Positions 1 through 7,422 of a DNA stretch of 21,080 nucleotides are shown in pieces (position 1 is the stretch's first letter; each line of letters opens with the position of its first letter). The DNA is from JBGSBR01 sp041730495. GTDB lineage: Bacteria; Patescibacteriota; Microgenomatia; UBA1406; GWC2-37-13. Under the pieces are notes generated by a model. The model did no database searches, had not been told where the DNA came from, and worked only from the letters and a program-made list of their open reading frames with translations. The DNA is taken from contig JBGSBR010000021.1 of assembly GCA_041730495.1 (NCBI GenBank), positions 1-21,080 on the forward strand. The letters run 5' to 3'. The translations under genes and the position numbers were made by a program.

Positions 1-133
1 AATGAATGGCTGCAGGGACGACCGCAAACATCATGAATACCGACTGGAAGATCGCTTTATTTAATCGCATGAACAGGCCCTTTGAAATCGATGGTTGATG
101 GATGATTGAAGCGAGTTTGAAGACTGTTAAATC
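1..133 (-). pseudogene. Out-of-frame continuation of the GT39-like gene (partial at window edge)
   Basis: Reading the minus strand from base 133 to base 1, shifted by one base from the upstream reading frame, gives 44 codons with no stop. The peptide begins DLTVFKLAS and is basic and then hydrophobic, as expected for a loop followed by the next membrane segment. The other two minus frames contain stops here. A single-base loss around 128-140 would explain the early stop of the upstream half. The alternative is that this is the real 3' end of the gene followed by unrelated DNA. It cannot be settled without the sequence to the left. Confidence 0.5.
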
Positions 134-873
134 AAGGCAGTTTCCACACCAGTTATATAGTTATAGACAGAGTGAGTTTGCAAAAAGTTATTACGCAGCT
201 CAAACACGATAAAGCTTGATAACGGTATAATAAGTACCGCAAGTGCAAGCAGGGGTTTTATATTTTTTTTAATGATTGAATCGTAGATAAGATAACCAAT
301 CATCAAGATAAGGATCGGTCCTCCAAATGCCATCTGAAACTGGATAATAATTCCCAGTGTAAACAAAGCTAAAACTAACTGCAGAATCTTTTTAGTTTCA
401 AGATACTTCCCAATAAAATATAAAAAGAGTGGAAAGGTAATAACTGCCCCATATGGATTAAAAAGATTATGAATATCAGATAAAGTGGTGACTGAGACCA
501 ACAAAGCTGACATAATACCTACTTCCTTATTCCATAATTTCTTACCAACCCAGTAAACAAGTATGATACTTGCGACAAAGAGTAATACCCAAAACCAACC
601 AACTATAACCGGGTCTCCTTTACCTATGATATATGCAGGTAAATTAAGATAAATCCATAATGGTCCATGAAATACTCCAGGTATACCACCAGATCTAGGT
701 CCAATCAAACTTATGTTTTTGTTATAAAACATATCTTCCAATAGTAAAAAGTCTCGTGCAATATCTGTATGAAAGGTAATCGTATTTTGTAATACGTATA
801 AAGCTGCAAAAGCTACATTTATAGTAAGAAGTAAAAGAACTGAAAGATTTTCGAGTGTTAAATATTTTTTCAT
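127..873 (-). CDS. GT39-like membrane glycosyltransferase, apparently frameshifted (N-terminal half)
   Basis: The 248-residue product is highly hydrophobic with repeated membrane spans, and its first outside loop carries D37-I-A-R-D41 followed by an LIGP motif. This matches the lipid-linked-sugar-dependent GT-C/GT39 (ArnT/PMT-like) membrane glycosyltransferases, in which an early acidic residue in loop 1 is catalytic. The protein at 7455-8873 has the same D-x-A-R-D...LIGP signature, so the two are probably paralogues. Family members are usually about 450-550 residues, so this one is half length. It stops at a TAA (127-129), while the neighbouring frame stays open from base 133 to the left edge and reads as plausible protein. 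The gene is therefore probably broken by a one-base indel or carries a sequencing error. The start is ATG at 871-873, about 11 bases downstream of the predicted transcript start, with no Shine-Dalgarno. The sugar and acceptor cannot be told. Confidence 0.75.
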   Translation of the reverse strand: MKKYLTLENLSVLLLLTINVAFAALYVLQNTITFHTDIARDFLLLEDMFYNKNISLIGPRSGGIPGVFHGPLWIYLNLPAYIIGKGDPVIVGWFWVLLFVASIILVYWVGKKLWNKEVGIMSALLVSVTTLSDIHNLFNPYGAVITFPLFLYFIGKYLETKKILQLVLALFTLGIIIQFQMAFGGPILILMIGYLIYDSIIKKNIKPLLALAVLIIPLSSFIVFELRNNFLQTHSVYNYITGVETALI

Positions 874-890
874 GACAAGTATTAGGATTT

Positions 891-918
891 ATTATAGTAT
901 GGTTATTCACAGTTGCAA
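891..918 (-). promoter_or_regulatory. Promoter for the 127-873 glycosyltransferase
   Basis: On the minus strand a -35 TTGCAA (913-918) and a perfect -10 TATAAT (891-896) are separated by 16 bases. The predicted transcript start lies around 884, giving a leader of only about 11 bases before the ATG at 873. Confidence 0.65.
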
Positions 919-947
919 GAGCAGTACAGGCTTTAGAACAGTTTAAG

Positions 948-976
948 TTGCAATAGTTTTATATATAAGCTAAAAT
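948..976 (+). promoter_or_regulatory. Promoter for the marR-type gene
   Basis: A -35 TTGCAA (948-953), a 17-base spacer and a -10 TAAAAT (971-976) form a good sigma-70 promoter. It stands back to back with the promoter of the minus-strand glycosyltransferase. The expected transcript start is near 983, inside the palindromic element at 981-996. Confidence 0.65.
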
Positions 977-980
977 GTAG

Positions 981-996
981 TAGTTAAGTTACTTAA
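981..996 (+). promoter_or_regulatory. Palindromic operator candidate at marR +1
   Basis: TAGTTAAGTTACTTAA contains the perfect inverted repeat TTAAGT-T-ACTTAA (984-996). It starts 5 bases after the -10 box, where a bound repressor would block transcription. The same element occurs at 14 of 16 positions at 1562-1577, in the same place relative to the FAS1 promoter. MarR proteins bind AT-rich palindromes of this size and commonly autoregulate, so it is a likely MarR site; binding itself is inferred. Confidence 0.55.
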
Positions 997-1001
997 GATA
1001 T

Positions 1002-1475
1002 ATGCTCAAATCAGCTTTAAAAAAACTCATTGGTTTAGATCAATCCGACCTTACTTCATATGGTATTGGTCTTCTCCATACCAAAGTCTATCGCATACTC
1101 AAAGAACGCACAGAAGAGTTTCTCAAAGAACATGGATTGAGCTCTATCGAATGGGCAATGCTTGGACTACTCTATGAAAATAAAGAAGGACTGAGATCAA
1201 GTGAAATAGCTGAGTTACTAGGTGTTGAACCACCGTTTGTGACAGAGCTTACCAATAAGCTTAAGAAACAAGCTTATATCGAATCTCGTACCAGCAAAGA
1301 AGATAAACGAGCTAGAAATATTACTCTTTCTGCAAAAGGTCGAACTCTTGTTCCACAGGTCGAAAAAAACATTCGTAATAAAGTGAGATATTTAGTCGAT
1401 GGTGCCTCTATCATGCAAATTCAAAGTTATTATCATGTGTTGAAAACTATTGTGAAAAATTCTTCCGATCAGTAA
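1002..1475 (+). CDS. MarR-family winged-helix transcriptional regulator
   Basis: This 157-residue protein has the MarR layout: an N-terminal dimerisation helix, a winged helix-turn-helix at about residues 47-113, and C-terminal helices. The DNA-recognition part (RSSEIAELLGVEPPFVTELT) is followed by a wing with the D-K-R-A-R pattern typical of the family and an L-S-A-K-G-R stretch opening the next helix. MarR proteins are dimeric repressors or activators that usually control themselves and a neighbour. The start is ATG 1002, about 20 bases after the predicted transcript start, with no Shine-Dalgarno. A matching palindrome lies in its own leader and another before the FAS1 gene downstream, suggesting one small regulon. 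The effector (phenolic ligand, oxidant or other) cannot be deduced; no conserved redox cysteine is visible. Confidence 0.88.
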   Translation: MLKSALKKLIGLDQSDLTSYGIGLLHTKVYRILKERTEEFLKEHGLSSIEWAMLGLLYENKEGLRSSEIAELLGVEPPFVTELTNKLKKQAYIESRTSKEDKRARNITLSAKGRTLVPQVEKNIRNKVRYLVDGASIMQIQSYYHVLKTIVKNSSDQ

Positions 1476-1528
1476 GCTCTCTTACTTTTTTCTTACACTC
1501 TCCTTACCTCTTTTCACTCACTTCATCA

Positions 1529-1558
1529 TTGACAATGCATGAGAATGTTGTATATTAT
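1529..1558 (+). promoter_or_regulatory. Promoter for the FAS1 gene
   Basis: A perfect -35 TTGACA (1529-1534) is followed by an AT-rich -10 region, read either as TATATT at 1551-1556 (16-base spacer) or TATTAT at 1553-1558 (18-base spacer). This is the best -35 hexamer in the window, suggesting a strong promoter if not repressed. Confidence 0.65.
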
Positions 1559-1561
1559 AAA

Positions 1562-1590
1562 TAGTTAAGCTAATTAATTAATTTAATTAA
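1562..1590 (+). promoter_or_regulatory. Tandem TTAA-N5-TTAA operator candidates before FAS1
   Basis: TAGTTAAGCTAATTAA (1562-1577) matches the marR leader element at 14 of 16 bases and starts 4 bases after the -10. A second TTAA-N5-TTAA unit (1578-1590) abuts it directly, with centres 13 bases apart. The conserved position relative to the promoter argues for repression by the neighbouring MarR protein. The second unit is low complexity and may be chance. Confidence 0.5.
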
Positions 1591-1598
1591 ATAGAAAA

Positions 1599-1608
1599 AG
1601 GGGGTGAC
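1599..1608 (+). promoter_or_regulatory. Strong Shine-Dalgarno of the FAS1 gene
   Basis: AAGGGGGTGA differs from the anti-16S complement AAGGAGGTGA at one base and sits 7 bases before ATG 1616. It decides the start codon against GTG 1604. Such a site is rare in this window. Confidence 0.7.
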
Positions 1609-1615
1609 AACAAAT

Positions 1616-2230
1616 ATGGAAAATAAAACAGCAACAATGTTAGTAGTAGCTCTTATTGCCGCAGTTGTCGGTGGTGTCGTAGGTTATTCTATGGGCATGA
1701 AAAAAACTGGCATGATGGCAGAGAATGATACTAAAAATGAATCAATGATGGCCGATGAGAAAATGGCAGAAGGAGAAGGTATTATGGTCGGAGGTGGTAT
1801 GATGACACCAGATCGCGATATCGTAACTAATGCATTAGATTCTCAAGATCATACAACTCTCGTCGCAGCTGTACAAGCAGCGGGGTTAGTTGAAACATTG
1901 CAGGGTGAAGGACCATTCACAGTCTTCGCTCCTACCAATGCAGCTTTTGATAAACTTCCAGCTGGCACAGTTGACACTTTGCTTCTCCCAGAGAACAAAG
2001 CCAAACTTACCGGTGTACTCACATACCATGTGGTTCCAGGAAGATATCGCGCAGCTGATCTTACAGACGGTATGACTCTTACTACTGTCCAAGGTGAAAC
2101 TCTTACGTTCACTATGGTCGATGGTAAAGTCATGATCAATGATAGTGCTATAGTGGAAATTGCAGATGTAATCTCAACTAATGGTGTTACACATGTGATC
2201 GATACTGTACTGATGCCTTCAGCTATGTAA
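1616..2230 (+). CDS. Membrane-anchored fasciclin (FAS1) domain protein
   Basis: The product has one N-terminal membrane segment (about residues 6-25), a short Met/Glu/Lys-rich linker and a single FAS1 domain (about 64-202). Diagnostic FAS1 pieces are visible: the H1 motif FTVFAPTNAAF (101-111), the YH box YHVVPG and the C-terminal H2-like NGVTHVIDTVL. FAS1 domains are extracellular adhesion or ligand-binding modules, so this is probably a surface protein facing outwards. I chose ATG 1616 because AGGGGGTGA (1600-1608), a near-perfect Shine-Dalgarno, sits 7 bases upstream. A GTG at 1604 is in frame but lies inside that site. The gene follows the MarR regulator, carries a matching operator-like sequence and ends at a strong terminator, so it forms its own transcription unit. 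The linker is rich in methionine, which could be metal- or oxidation-responsive, but that is speculation. Confidence 0.9.
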   Translation: MENKTATMLVVALIAAVVGGVVGYSMGMKKTGMMAENDTKNESMMADEKMAEGEGIMVGGGMMTPDRDIVTNALDSQDHTTLVAAVQAAGLVETLQGEGPFTVFAPTNAAFDKLPAGTVDTLLLPENKAKLTGVLTYHVVPGRYRAADLTDGMTLTTVQGETLTFTMVDGKVMINDSAIVEIADVISTNGVTHVIDTVLMPSAM

Positions 2231-2244
2231 TAGTTGATACATAA

Positions 2245-2289
2245 GACCCGTTTCTTTCGTAGCAAACGCTACGAAAGAGCGGGTTTTTT
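2245..2289 (+). terminator. Rho-independent terminator after FAS1
   Basis: A perfect 10-base-pair stem (CTTTCGTAGC at 2254-2263 with GCTACGAAAG at 2268-2277) has a 4-base loop. An outer 5-base-pair stem (2246-2250 with 2280-2284) extends it across a small internal bulge, and a run of six T follows (2284-2289). It closes the marR-FAS1 unit immediately before the glycosylation operon. Confidence 0.9.
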
Positions 2290-2291
2290 CA

Positions 2292-2300
2292 TGGTACAAT
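2292..2300 (+). promoter_or_regulatory. Extended -10 promoter for the GT2-led operon
   Basis: TGGTACAAT (2292-2300) is an extended -10 element (TG-n-TACAAT). No good -35 is seen, as that position lies inside the terminator stem. The -10 ends 6 bases before ATG 2307, so transcription would begin at or next to the start codon. Confidence 0.5.
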
Positions 2301-2306
2301 GCTCTC

Positions 2307-3083
2307 ATGCACTCAAATAATGACGTCTCAGTTATTATCCATACCTACAAAGGCGAAGCTACTCAGCACGTCCTTGAAGCGATCGCTTCTGCTCATAAAC
2401 TTACATCCAATATAATCGTAATCGATATGGAAAGTACACCGGCAGTACGCGAGCAAATTAAAAAAAACGCCGTTAAAATAGTCTCGTTTCCGTTCTCACA
2501 TTACGTTGAACCAGCTCGTGCATTCGGAATACAACAAGCAAATACAGATTGGGTATTTATTCTAGATGCAGATGAACGAATTACTTCTGAGCTTGCTGCT
2601 GAAATCAAAGAAAGAATACAATCAACTAAGTACAGCTATTACAAAGTCCCTCGTAAAAATATCTTTGGCAAAGTAAAGTGGCTCAAGAGCGGTGGCTGGT
2701 GGCCTGATCATCAGATGCGTTTGATACACAAACCTGACTTCAAGAGTTGGCCTAAGCAGATCCATGCAACACCGGTAATCAATGGCGAAATGGGCTATCT
2801 AGACTCACCTCTCCTCCACTACTTCCATGGAGATCTCCAAGGTATGGTGCAAAAAACTACTTTGTTTGAAAATATCGAATCAGATTTGCTTTACAAAGCT
2901 AATCGACCAGTCAAAACATCTACATTTTTCCGTAAATTTGTAGGTGAATTATATCGTAGATTACTAAAAAATCGGGGATTTATGGATGGTCCAATCGGTG
3001 TCATCGAAAGTATCTATCAAGCATATTCAAAAACTATTACGTATCTATATCTCTATGAAAAGAAACACAGCAGTAATTTATAA
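2307..3083 (+). CDS. Family 2 glycosyltransferase (WaaE/KdtX-like)
   Basis: This 258-residue cytoplasmic enzyme starts with the GT-A fold strand VSVIIHTYKG and carries the metal/nucleotide-binding D-A-D motif at residues 87-89 (ILDADERI). The later W-W-P-D-H-Q-M-R-L segment and the HATPVINGE / LLHYFHGD pieces resemble the WaaE/KdtX branch of GT2, which adds a sugar to lipid-linked or core glycans. The exact donor and acceptor are unknown. It is first in a tightly overlapping four-gene glycosylation operon; the next gene starts 29 bases before its stop. The start ATG 2307 is supported by the -10 element ending 6 bases upstream, which implies a leaderless message. Confidence 0.88.
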   Translation: MHSNNDVSVIIHTYKGEATQHVLEAIASAHKLTSNIIVIDMESTPAVREQIKKNAVKIVSFPFSHYVEPARAFGIQQANTDWVFILDADERITSELAAEIKERIQSTKYSYYKVPRKNIFGKVKWLKSGGWWPDHQMRLIHKPDFKSWPKQIHATPVINGEMGYLDSPLLHYFHGDLQGMVQKTTLFENIESDLLYKANRPVKTSTFFRKFVGELYRRLLKNRGFMDGPIGVIESIYQAYSKTITYLYLYEKKHSSNL

Positions 3084-4152
3084 TCCATATCTGGATCTCT
3101 TGGGTGGTGGTGAGCGGCATGTCCTTGCGATGGGCAAAGCTCTCCAAGATGCCAACTGGGATGTCACACTACTCTGGAATACAGATCTCAATACTCAGCT
3201 GCAAGACCGACTGCATCTGGATCTGAATCGGCCGTTTTTATTTGAAAATAACTTCTTGAAAGATAAAGCCATGTCTAAGTTTGCGCGCATGGAAAAACTG
3301 CAAGAATACGATCTCTTTATTTATGTTACTGATGGTAGTTATTTTTTCTCCTCTGCGAAAAAGAACATCGTTTTTTGTATGGTTCCACAAAAAAGTCTAT
3401 ACAACATGACGGCACTCAATAAAATTAAAACATACAACTATCGCTTTGTAGCCAACTCTGAGTACACACAAAAATGGCTGCAAAAATGGGGAGTGCAAGC
3501 AGATGTACTGTATCCATATCTCGGCACTGAGTTTATTAATACAGATATCGAACGCTTACCAAAACAAAAATACATCTTAACTGTGGGACGTTTCTTCAAA
3601 CACTTACATGCTAAACGTCATGATATTGCGATCGAATGGTTTCAAGACTTGCGTAAAAAACATGAACAGTTTCAAGACTATACACTTCTCCTCGCAGGTA
3701 GCTTTAAAGACGAAGATCAAGCATATCTTGATTCATTGAAAGCATTAATCGGAGACGATAAACATATTGAGCTGCATACGAATGTGGGCTATAACAGCTT
3801 GCTTGATCTCTATAAAAAATCTAGTTACTACTGGCACATGGCTGGCTTTGGTATCGATGAAAACGAAACTCCAGAGAAAGTCGAACACTTGGGTATCACT
3901 CCTCTTGAAGCCATGGGAATGGGTTGCATCGTGATGTGCTACGCATCTGGCGGACCCAAAGAACTGATCAAATCCGGAGCAAATGGCTTTCTGTACAAAA
4001 CTCAAGCAGAGTTATTTGAGTATATGTTGCTGACTCTTAAACAAAAAAGGCAAACTGAAGAGATCCGAGTTATCGCAAAAGAGTTTGTCAAAGAAAACTT
4101 TTCCTATGCTCGGTTTCAGGAAAATATGCAAGTAATTATTGAAAACCTATGA
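3055..4152 (+). CDS. Family 4 (group 1) glycosyltransferase
   Basis: The 365-residue protein has a GT-B fold. Its N-terminal strand and glycine-rich loop read AVIYNPYLDLLGGGERH, and the C-terminal half carries the nucleotide-sugar site E-K-V-E-H-L-G-I-T-P-L-E-A-M-G followed by SGGPKELI, the E-x7-E type signature of GT4 retaining enzymes. I chose ATG 3055 because the conserved first strand begins four residues later. An in-frame ATG at 2986 would add 23 residues with no family counterpart and overlap the upstream gene more deeply. With the chosen start it still overlaps the preceding gene by 29 bases, so the two are probably translationally coupled. It is likely to extend a surface glycan, with sugar specificity unknown. 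Confidence 0.9.
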   Translation: MKRNTAVIYNPYLDLLGGGERHVLAMGKALQDANWDVTLLWNTDLNTQLQDRLHLDLNRPFLFENNFLKDKAMSKFARMEKLQEYDLFIYVTDGSYFFSSAKKNIVFCMVPQKSLYNMTALNKIKTYNYRFVANSEYTQKWLQKWGVQADVLYPYLGTEFINTDIERLPKQKYILTVGRFFKHLHAKRHDIAIEWFQDLRKKHEQFQDYTLLLAGSFKDEDQAYLDSLKALIGDDKHIELHTNVGYNSLLDLYKKSSYYWHMAGFGIDENETPEKVEHLGITPLEAMGMGCIVMCYASGGPKELIKSGANGFLYKTQAELFEYMLLTLKQKRQTEEIRVIAKEFVKENFSYARFQENMQVIIENL

Positions 4153-5033
4153 GCATCTCAGTCATCATCCCGGCATACAAAAAGAAACAAATGTTTCTTG
4201 ACAATCTCAGACACAATCTGAAGTACTTAAAAAATTGTGAAATTATCGTCGTCAATGATGACCCTTCAGAATCTCTCATGCAAGATCTTGCAACTTATCC
4301 TCAAGTGACATTCATCGAACACATGGTAAACAAAGGTTTTAGTGGAGCAATTAATACTGGTGTAGCTGCTGCAACGGGTGAGTATTTATTTCTTTTAAAC
4401 ACTGACGTCAAACTACGTGACACAAGTTATCTCAAAGCAATGAAACAATTTGACAATGATAGCAGTTTATTTGCAGTCAGCTTTGCACAGATTGAACGTG
4501 ATGGGTCGACAGTGGGCAAAAACCGTTGGTACTGGAAAGATGGATTTGTTTATCACAGTAAAGCAGCTGATATGAAATCTGGGATTACCGCTTGGGCAGA
4601 AGGAGGATCAAGCATGATCAGTAAACAAAAGTTTGTTGAGCTTCATGGGCTTGATGAAATCTATGCACCCTTTTATAGTGAAGATGCAGATCTCTCGTAT
4701 CGAGCTTGGAAAGCAGGCTATAGCGTGCTATTTAATGATCAGATTGTCGTCGAACATCATCACGAATCGACTATCGGCAGTTTTTTCGATAAACAAAAAG
4801 TCAGACAGATTGCTTTGCGAAATCAGATCTTATTTGTCTGGAAAAATATCACTGTTCCTGATTTGCTACGTGAACATACACAAGAACTTACTAAACTGAT
4901 CTTCAAACATACTGCGAAAGCTGATATAGTAGTCTTACGAGCATGGCTAGACGCCCTTGCGCGCAAGTCACAGATTACCAAAGATACTCAGTATGAAAAA
5001 AACGACCGAGACATCCTCAACCTTTTTAAGTAA
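4149..5033 (+). CDS. Family 2 glycosyltransferase (rhamnosyltransferase-like)
   Basis: This 294-residue GT-A enzyme begins ISVIIPAYKK, has the N-x-D metal-binding motif N84-T-D86 in FLLNTDVKL, and the acceptor-side E178-D-A-D181 box in SEDADLSYRAWKAGY. That arrangement is typical of GT2 enzymes of the rhamnosyl/galactofuranosyl transferase type. It lacks membrane segments and would act at the inner face of the membrane on a lipid-linked or nascent glycan. Its ATG overlaps the preceding TGA in an ATGA (4149-4152), the classic arrangement for coupled translation. It is the third gene of the glycosylation operon and is itself overlapped by the next gene by 41 bases. Confidence 0.9.
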   Translation: MSISVIIPAYKKKQMFLDNLRHNLKYLKNCEIIVVNDDPSESLMQDLATYPQVTFIEHMVNKGFSGAINTGVAAATGEYLFLLNTDVKLRDTSYLKAMKQFDNDSSLFAVSFAQIERDGSTVGKNRWYWKDGFVYHSKAADMKSGITAWAEGGSSMISKQKFVELHGLDEIYAPFYSEDADLSYRAWKAGYSVLFNDQIVVEHHHESTIGSFFDKQKVRQIALRNQILFVWKNITVPDLLREHTQELTKLIFKHTAKADIVVLRAWLDALARKSQITKDTQYEKNDRDILNLFK

Positions 5034-6627
5034 ACAAATCATTGTTTTGTTACTAGTAGTGGCTACTGCGATTGCAGCTATCCTCCATTGTCTCAACTCT
5101 GGTTTCCCGCCACTCAACTCTGACGAAGCAGCTTTTGGATACAATACCTACTCGATCGTACAAACTGGTCGAGATGAGTATGGCAATTTGTTGCCCACCC
5201 GTTTCAAATCGTTTGGTGAATACAAGCTTCCTCTCATGGGATATCTCAGTGTGCCGTTTGTGGCAGTACTCGGATTAAATGAACTATCTACACGAGCAGT
5301 TGTCATTCTAATTGGAATTGCTTCTCCACTCTTGTTTTATGCGATTGCACAACAGCTGTTTAAAAATAACCGTATCTCGATTACGGCAGCATTTCTTGCA
5401 GCACTGACTCCGTGGATCCAGATGACTTCACGTCATGCCCACGAAGCGATTGTGGCATATCTGTTTCTCATGCTGAGCTTTATCATCACGATAAAACTAC
5501 TCGAACAAGTAACAATCAAACGAGTAATATTACTAGCCGGACTAAATGTACTAGCACTTTTTTCGCATCATATAGCCAAACCATACAGTGTTTTTCTGCT
5601 CCTCTGGCTAGGCATTGCTCTTTGGCAACAACGCTTGTCACGTGGATACTGGATCAAAACTTTGCTCATTTTTCTGATTCCTATCGCAATCTTCATGGTG
5701 ACTGAGCTCCAGCATCCAAGCAATCGTATCGGTAATCTGGTGTTTTATAACAATCAAGGATTTACTCTAGCAATCGATGAGATGCGAGGCGAAGATAATA
5801 ATCGAATAATCCATAACAAAGCGATTCAAGGAGTTTCGTTTTTGACTAATCAGTATCTGAGTTATTTCTCACCAGAGTTTCTCGTCACCAACGGTGACCA
5901 AAACGAGCGCTTCGGATATGCTGGTATATCACCAATTTCTGTTGTTGAATATGTACTTGCGCTCATCGGATTATATTTCTTGTTCCACCTGAAAAATCGT
6001 TACCGTTATTTTATAGTGTCTCTCTTACTTACTGCGCCTCTCACAGCCTCACTCTCTTGGGCTGGCTATTCACTCACACGGTCGTTTATGATGATTGTCC
6101 CGATCTTGCTACTTGCAAGTTACGGAGCTTATAACTTGGTACTTGAGTTAAAACAAAATAGTCTACGTAGATTAGTCATAATCGGTAGTCTTGCTGCCTA
6201 TCTTTTTTTCATATTCCTTTCCTGGGATTTCTACTTTAATCATTATCCAAAACGTGCACAAGCTATCCGTGCCTGGACCTCCGGATATAAAGAACTAGGG
6301 AGTTATCTGAAAGCTAACTATGAAAGATTCGATAAATTCTATATCACCAAAAAACATGGCCAACCATACATATATACGTTGTTTTACCTCAACTATCCAC
6401 CAGCTAAATACCAAGACACTGCTGAGTTAAGCACTCCTGATGAGTACGGATTTGGACAGGTCGAACGATTCGATAAGTTTGAGTTTAACTTCAAACAACC
6501 TACTGCTGGTGAAAAAGCAGCATATATCGGATTCCCGGATGATTTCCAAGGTACTGGTATCGAAGAGTCACAGGTGAAAAAAATACAGATCGGTACTGAA
6601 ACTATCTTCTGGATCTACGAAAGCTGA
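4993..6627 (+). CDS. GT39-like (ArnT/PMT-type) membrane glycosyltransferase
   Basis: The 544-residue protein starts with a membrane segment (about 15-34) followed at once by the loop-1 motif LNSDEAAFGYN (D44-E45), the catalytic acidic position of the ArnT/PMT GT-C family. About ten further membrane segments follow, then a soluble C-terminal domain from roughly residue 440. Such enzymes transfer a sugar from polyprenyl-phosphate to an outside acceptor (protein, lipid or glycan). I chose ATG 4993; an in-frame ATG at 4957 adds 12 charged residues that belong to the overlap with the previous gene. It ends the operon, so the upstream GT2/GT4 enzymes may make or modify the glycan that this enzyme finally transfers. 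The gene it faces is on the opposite strand. Confidence 0.85.
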   Translation: MKKTTETSSTFLSKQIIVLLLVVATAIAAILHCLNSGFPPLNSDEAAFGYNTYSIVQTGRDEYGNLLPTRFKSFGEYKLPLMGYLSVPFVAVLGLNELSTRAVVILIGIASPLLFYAIAQQLFKNNRISITAAFLAALTPWIQMTSRHAHEAIVAYLFLMLSFIITIKLLEQVTIKRVILLAGLNVLALFSHHIAKPYSVFLLLWLGIALWQQRLSRGYWIKTLLIFLIPIAIFMVTELQHPSNRIGNLVFYNNQGFTLAIDEMRGEDNNRIIHNKAIQGVSFLTNQYLSYFSPEFLVTNGDQNERFGYAGISPISVVEYVLALIGLYFLFHLKNRYRYFIVSLLLTAPLTASLSWAGYSLTRSFMMIVPILLLASYGAYNLVLELKQNSLRRLVIIGSLAAYLFFIFLSWDFYFNHYPKRAQAIRAWTSGYKELGSYLKANYERFDKFYITKKHGQPYIYTLFYLNYPPAKYQDTAELSTPDEYGFGQVERFDKFEFNFKQPTAGEKAAYIGFPDDFQGTGIEESQVKKIQIGTETIFWIYES

Positions 6628-6654
6628 CATAAAATGCGAAATGCCTGGATACGA

Positions 6655-6722
6655 ACTGAATTCACGTGCAGCCTAGGCCAATGTATAGTTCACAGTCAAT
6701 AAATCCTCTGCTTGAATTCAGT
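6655..6722. repeat. 10-bp inverted repeat in the convergent intergenic gap
   Basis: ACTGAATTCA (6655-6664) and its exact reverse complement TGAATTCAGT (6713-6722) are separated by 48 bases between two convergent genes. The arms could form a long-loop hairpin. No T-run follows, so it is a poor terminator. The rest of this 125-base gap (6628-6752) shows nothing recognisable. Confidence 0.4.
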
Positions 6723-6752
6723 GAGAAGACAGGTATGAGCATTACAACCTGA

Positions 6753-7415
6753 TTACATAAACAAGTAGATACTGAGATTATAGAAGGCATGTATCAATAT
6801 CGGCACAAGTAGACTCTTACGCTCCAGATACGCAAATGATACTGCGAAGCTCAATAGCAAATCAGTCATCATTACTTTCAATAGATCGATCCCATATAGA
6901 TTACTCGTGAAAAGGATCGGGATATGTAAAAAGAAAAATAAGAAACTAGAAAAGAAAATTGCGGTAAACGGATTACGTGATTCTTCATACATCCGCTTCA
7001 ACACAAATCCTCGCGAAAGCGCTTCTTCGGTAAAGCTGGAAGCAAATGAAATCAAAACATACATCAATAATGTAGGTGCTATCTGCATAAGTGATCCTTC
7101 AAGACTGACTGTCTGTCCTCGATAATAAAAAGCAACCGCACCGGTTATGAAAAAAAGTATCCCAATTCCGATCCCGAGTAGTAAATCAAGCTTAATGTTT
7201 TTGAGTTTAAGATCGATACCAGACCAAAATGAAGTTTTTTCTTGTGTGGTGATGTAGTAATACAAAGGCCCGAGGAATATGAGCGGTTTTGCAACAAACT
7301 CATCCACCCAGATAGGAAGATCAGTACCAAAATATGTGCGATAACCACTCCACAAAATCAGTACGATTGCCCAGACATTGAGCATTTTTTGAGTATCTGC
7401 AGGAGTACGCTTCAT
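6753..7415 (-). CDS. CPBP-family intramembrane metalloprotease (Abi/CAAX-like)
   Basis: This 220-residue membrane protein carries the three CPBP (Abi/Rce1-like) motifs in order: E130-E131-x3-R135 in FTEEALSRGF, H164 in FFLHIP, and H209-x3-N213 in HAFYNLS, each in a hydrophobic segment. These residues form the active site inside the membrane. Bacterial CPBP proteins are linked to bacteriocin self-immunity, peptide processing or maturation of surface proteins, and the substrate here cannot be predicted. It has its own promoter, whose -10 ends 8 bases before the ATG. It lies downstream of the rpoD/dnaG group on the same strand, 39 bases after the second GT39-like gene. Confidence 0.88.
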   Translation of the reverse strand: MKRTPADTQKMLNVWAIVLILWSGYRTYFGTDLPIWVDEFVAKPLIFLGPLYYYITTQEKTSFWSGIDLKLKNIKLDLLLGIGIGILFFITGAVAFYYRGQTVSLEGSLMQIAPTLLMYVLISFASSFTEEALSRGFVLKRMYEESRNPFTAIFFSSFLFFFLHIPILFTSNLYGIDLLKVMMTDLLLSFAVSFAYLERKSLLVPILIHAFYNLSIYLFM

Positions 7416-7422
7416 GAGTTAC

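Noticed and set aside
1604..1615. GTG at 1604 as start of the FAS1 protein, adding four residues
   Set aside because: The GTG lies inside the Shine-Dalgarno AGGGGGTGA, which is correctly placed for ATG 1616.
1849..2265. Open frame antisense to the FAS1 gene
   Set aside because: It is low-complexity in the Ser/Thr/Val-rich way expected of a shadow frame; the plus strand encodes a clear FAS1 domain.
2986..3054. Upstream in-frame ATG for the GT4 enzyme
   Set aside because: The extra 23 residues precede the conserved first strand, have no family counterpart, and deepen the overlap with the previous gene.
4957..4992. Upstream in-frame ATG for the GT39-like enzyme
   Set aside because: It adds 12 charged residues that are just another frame of the preceding gene; ATG 4993 leads directly into the first membrane segment.
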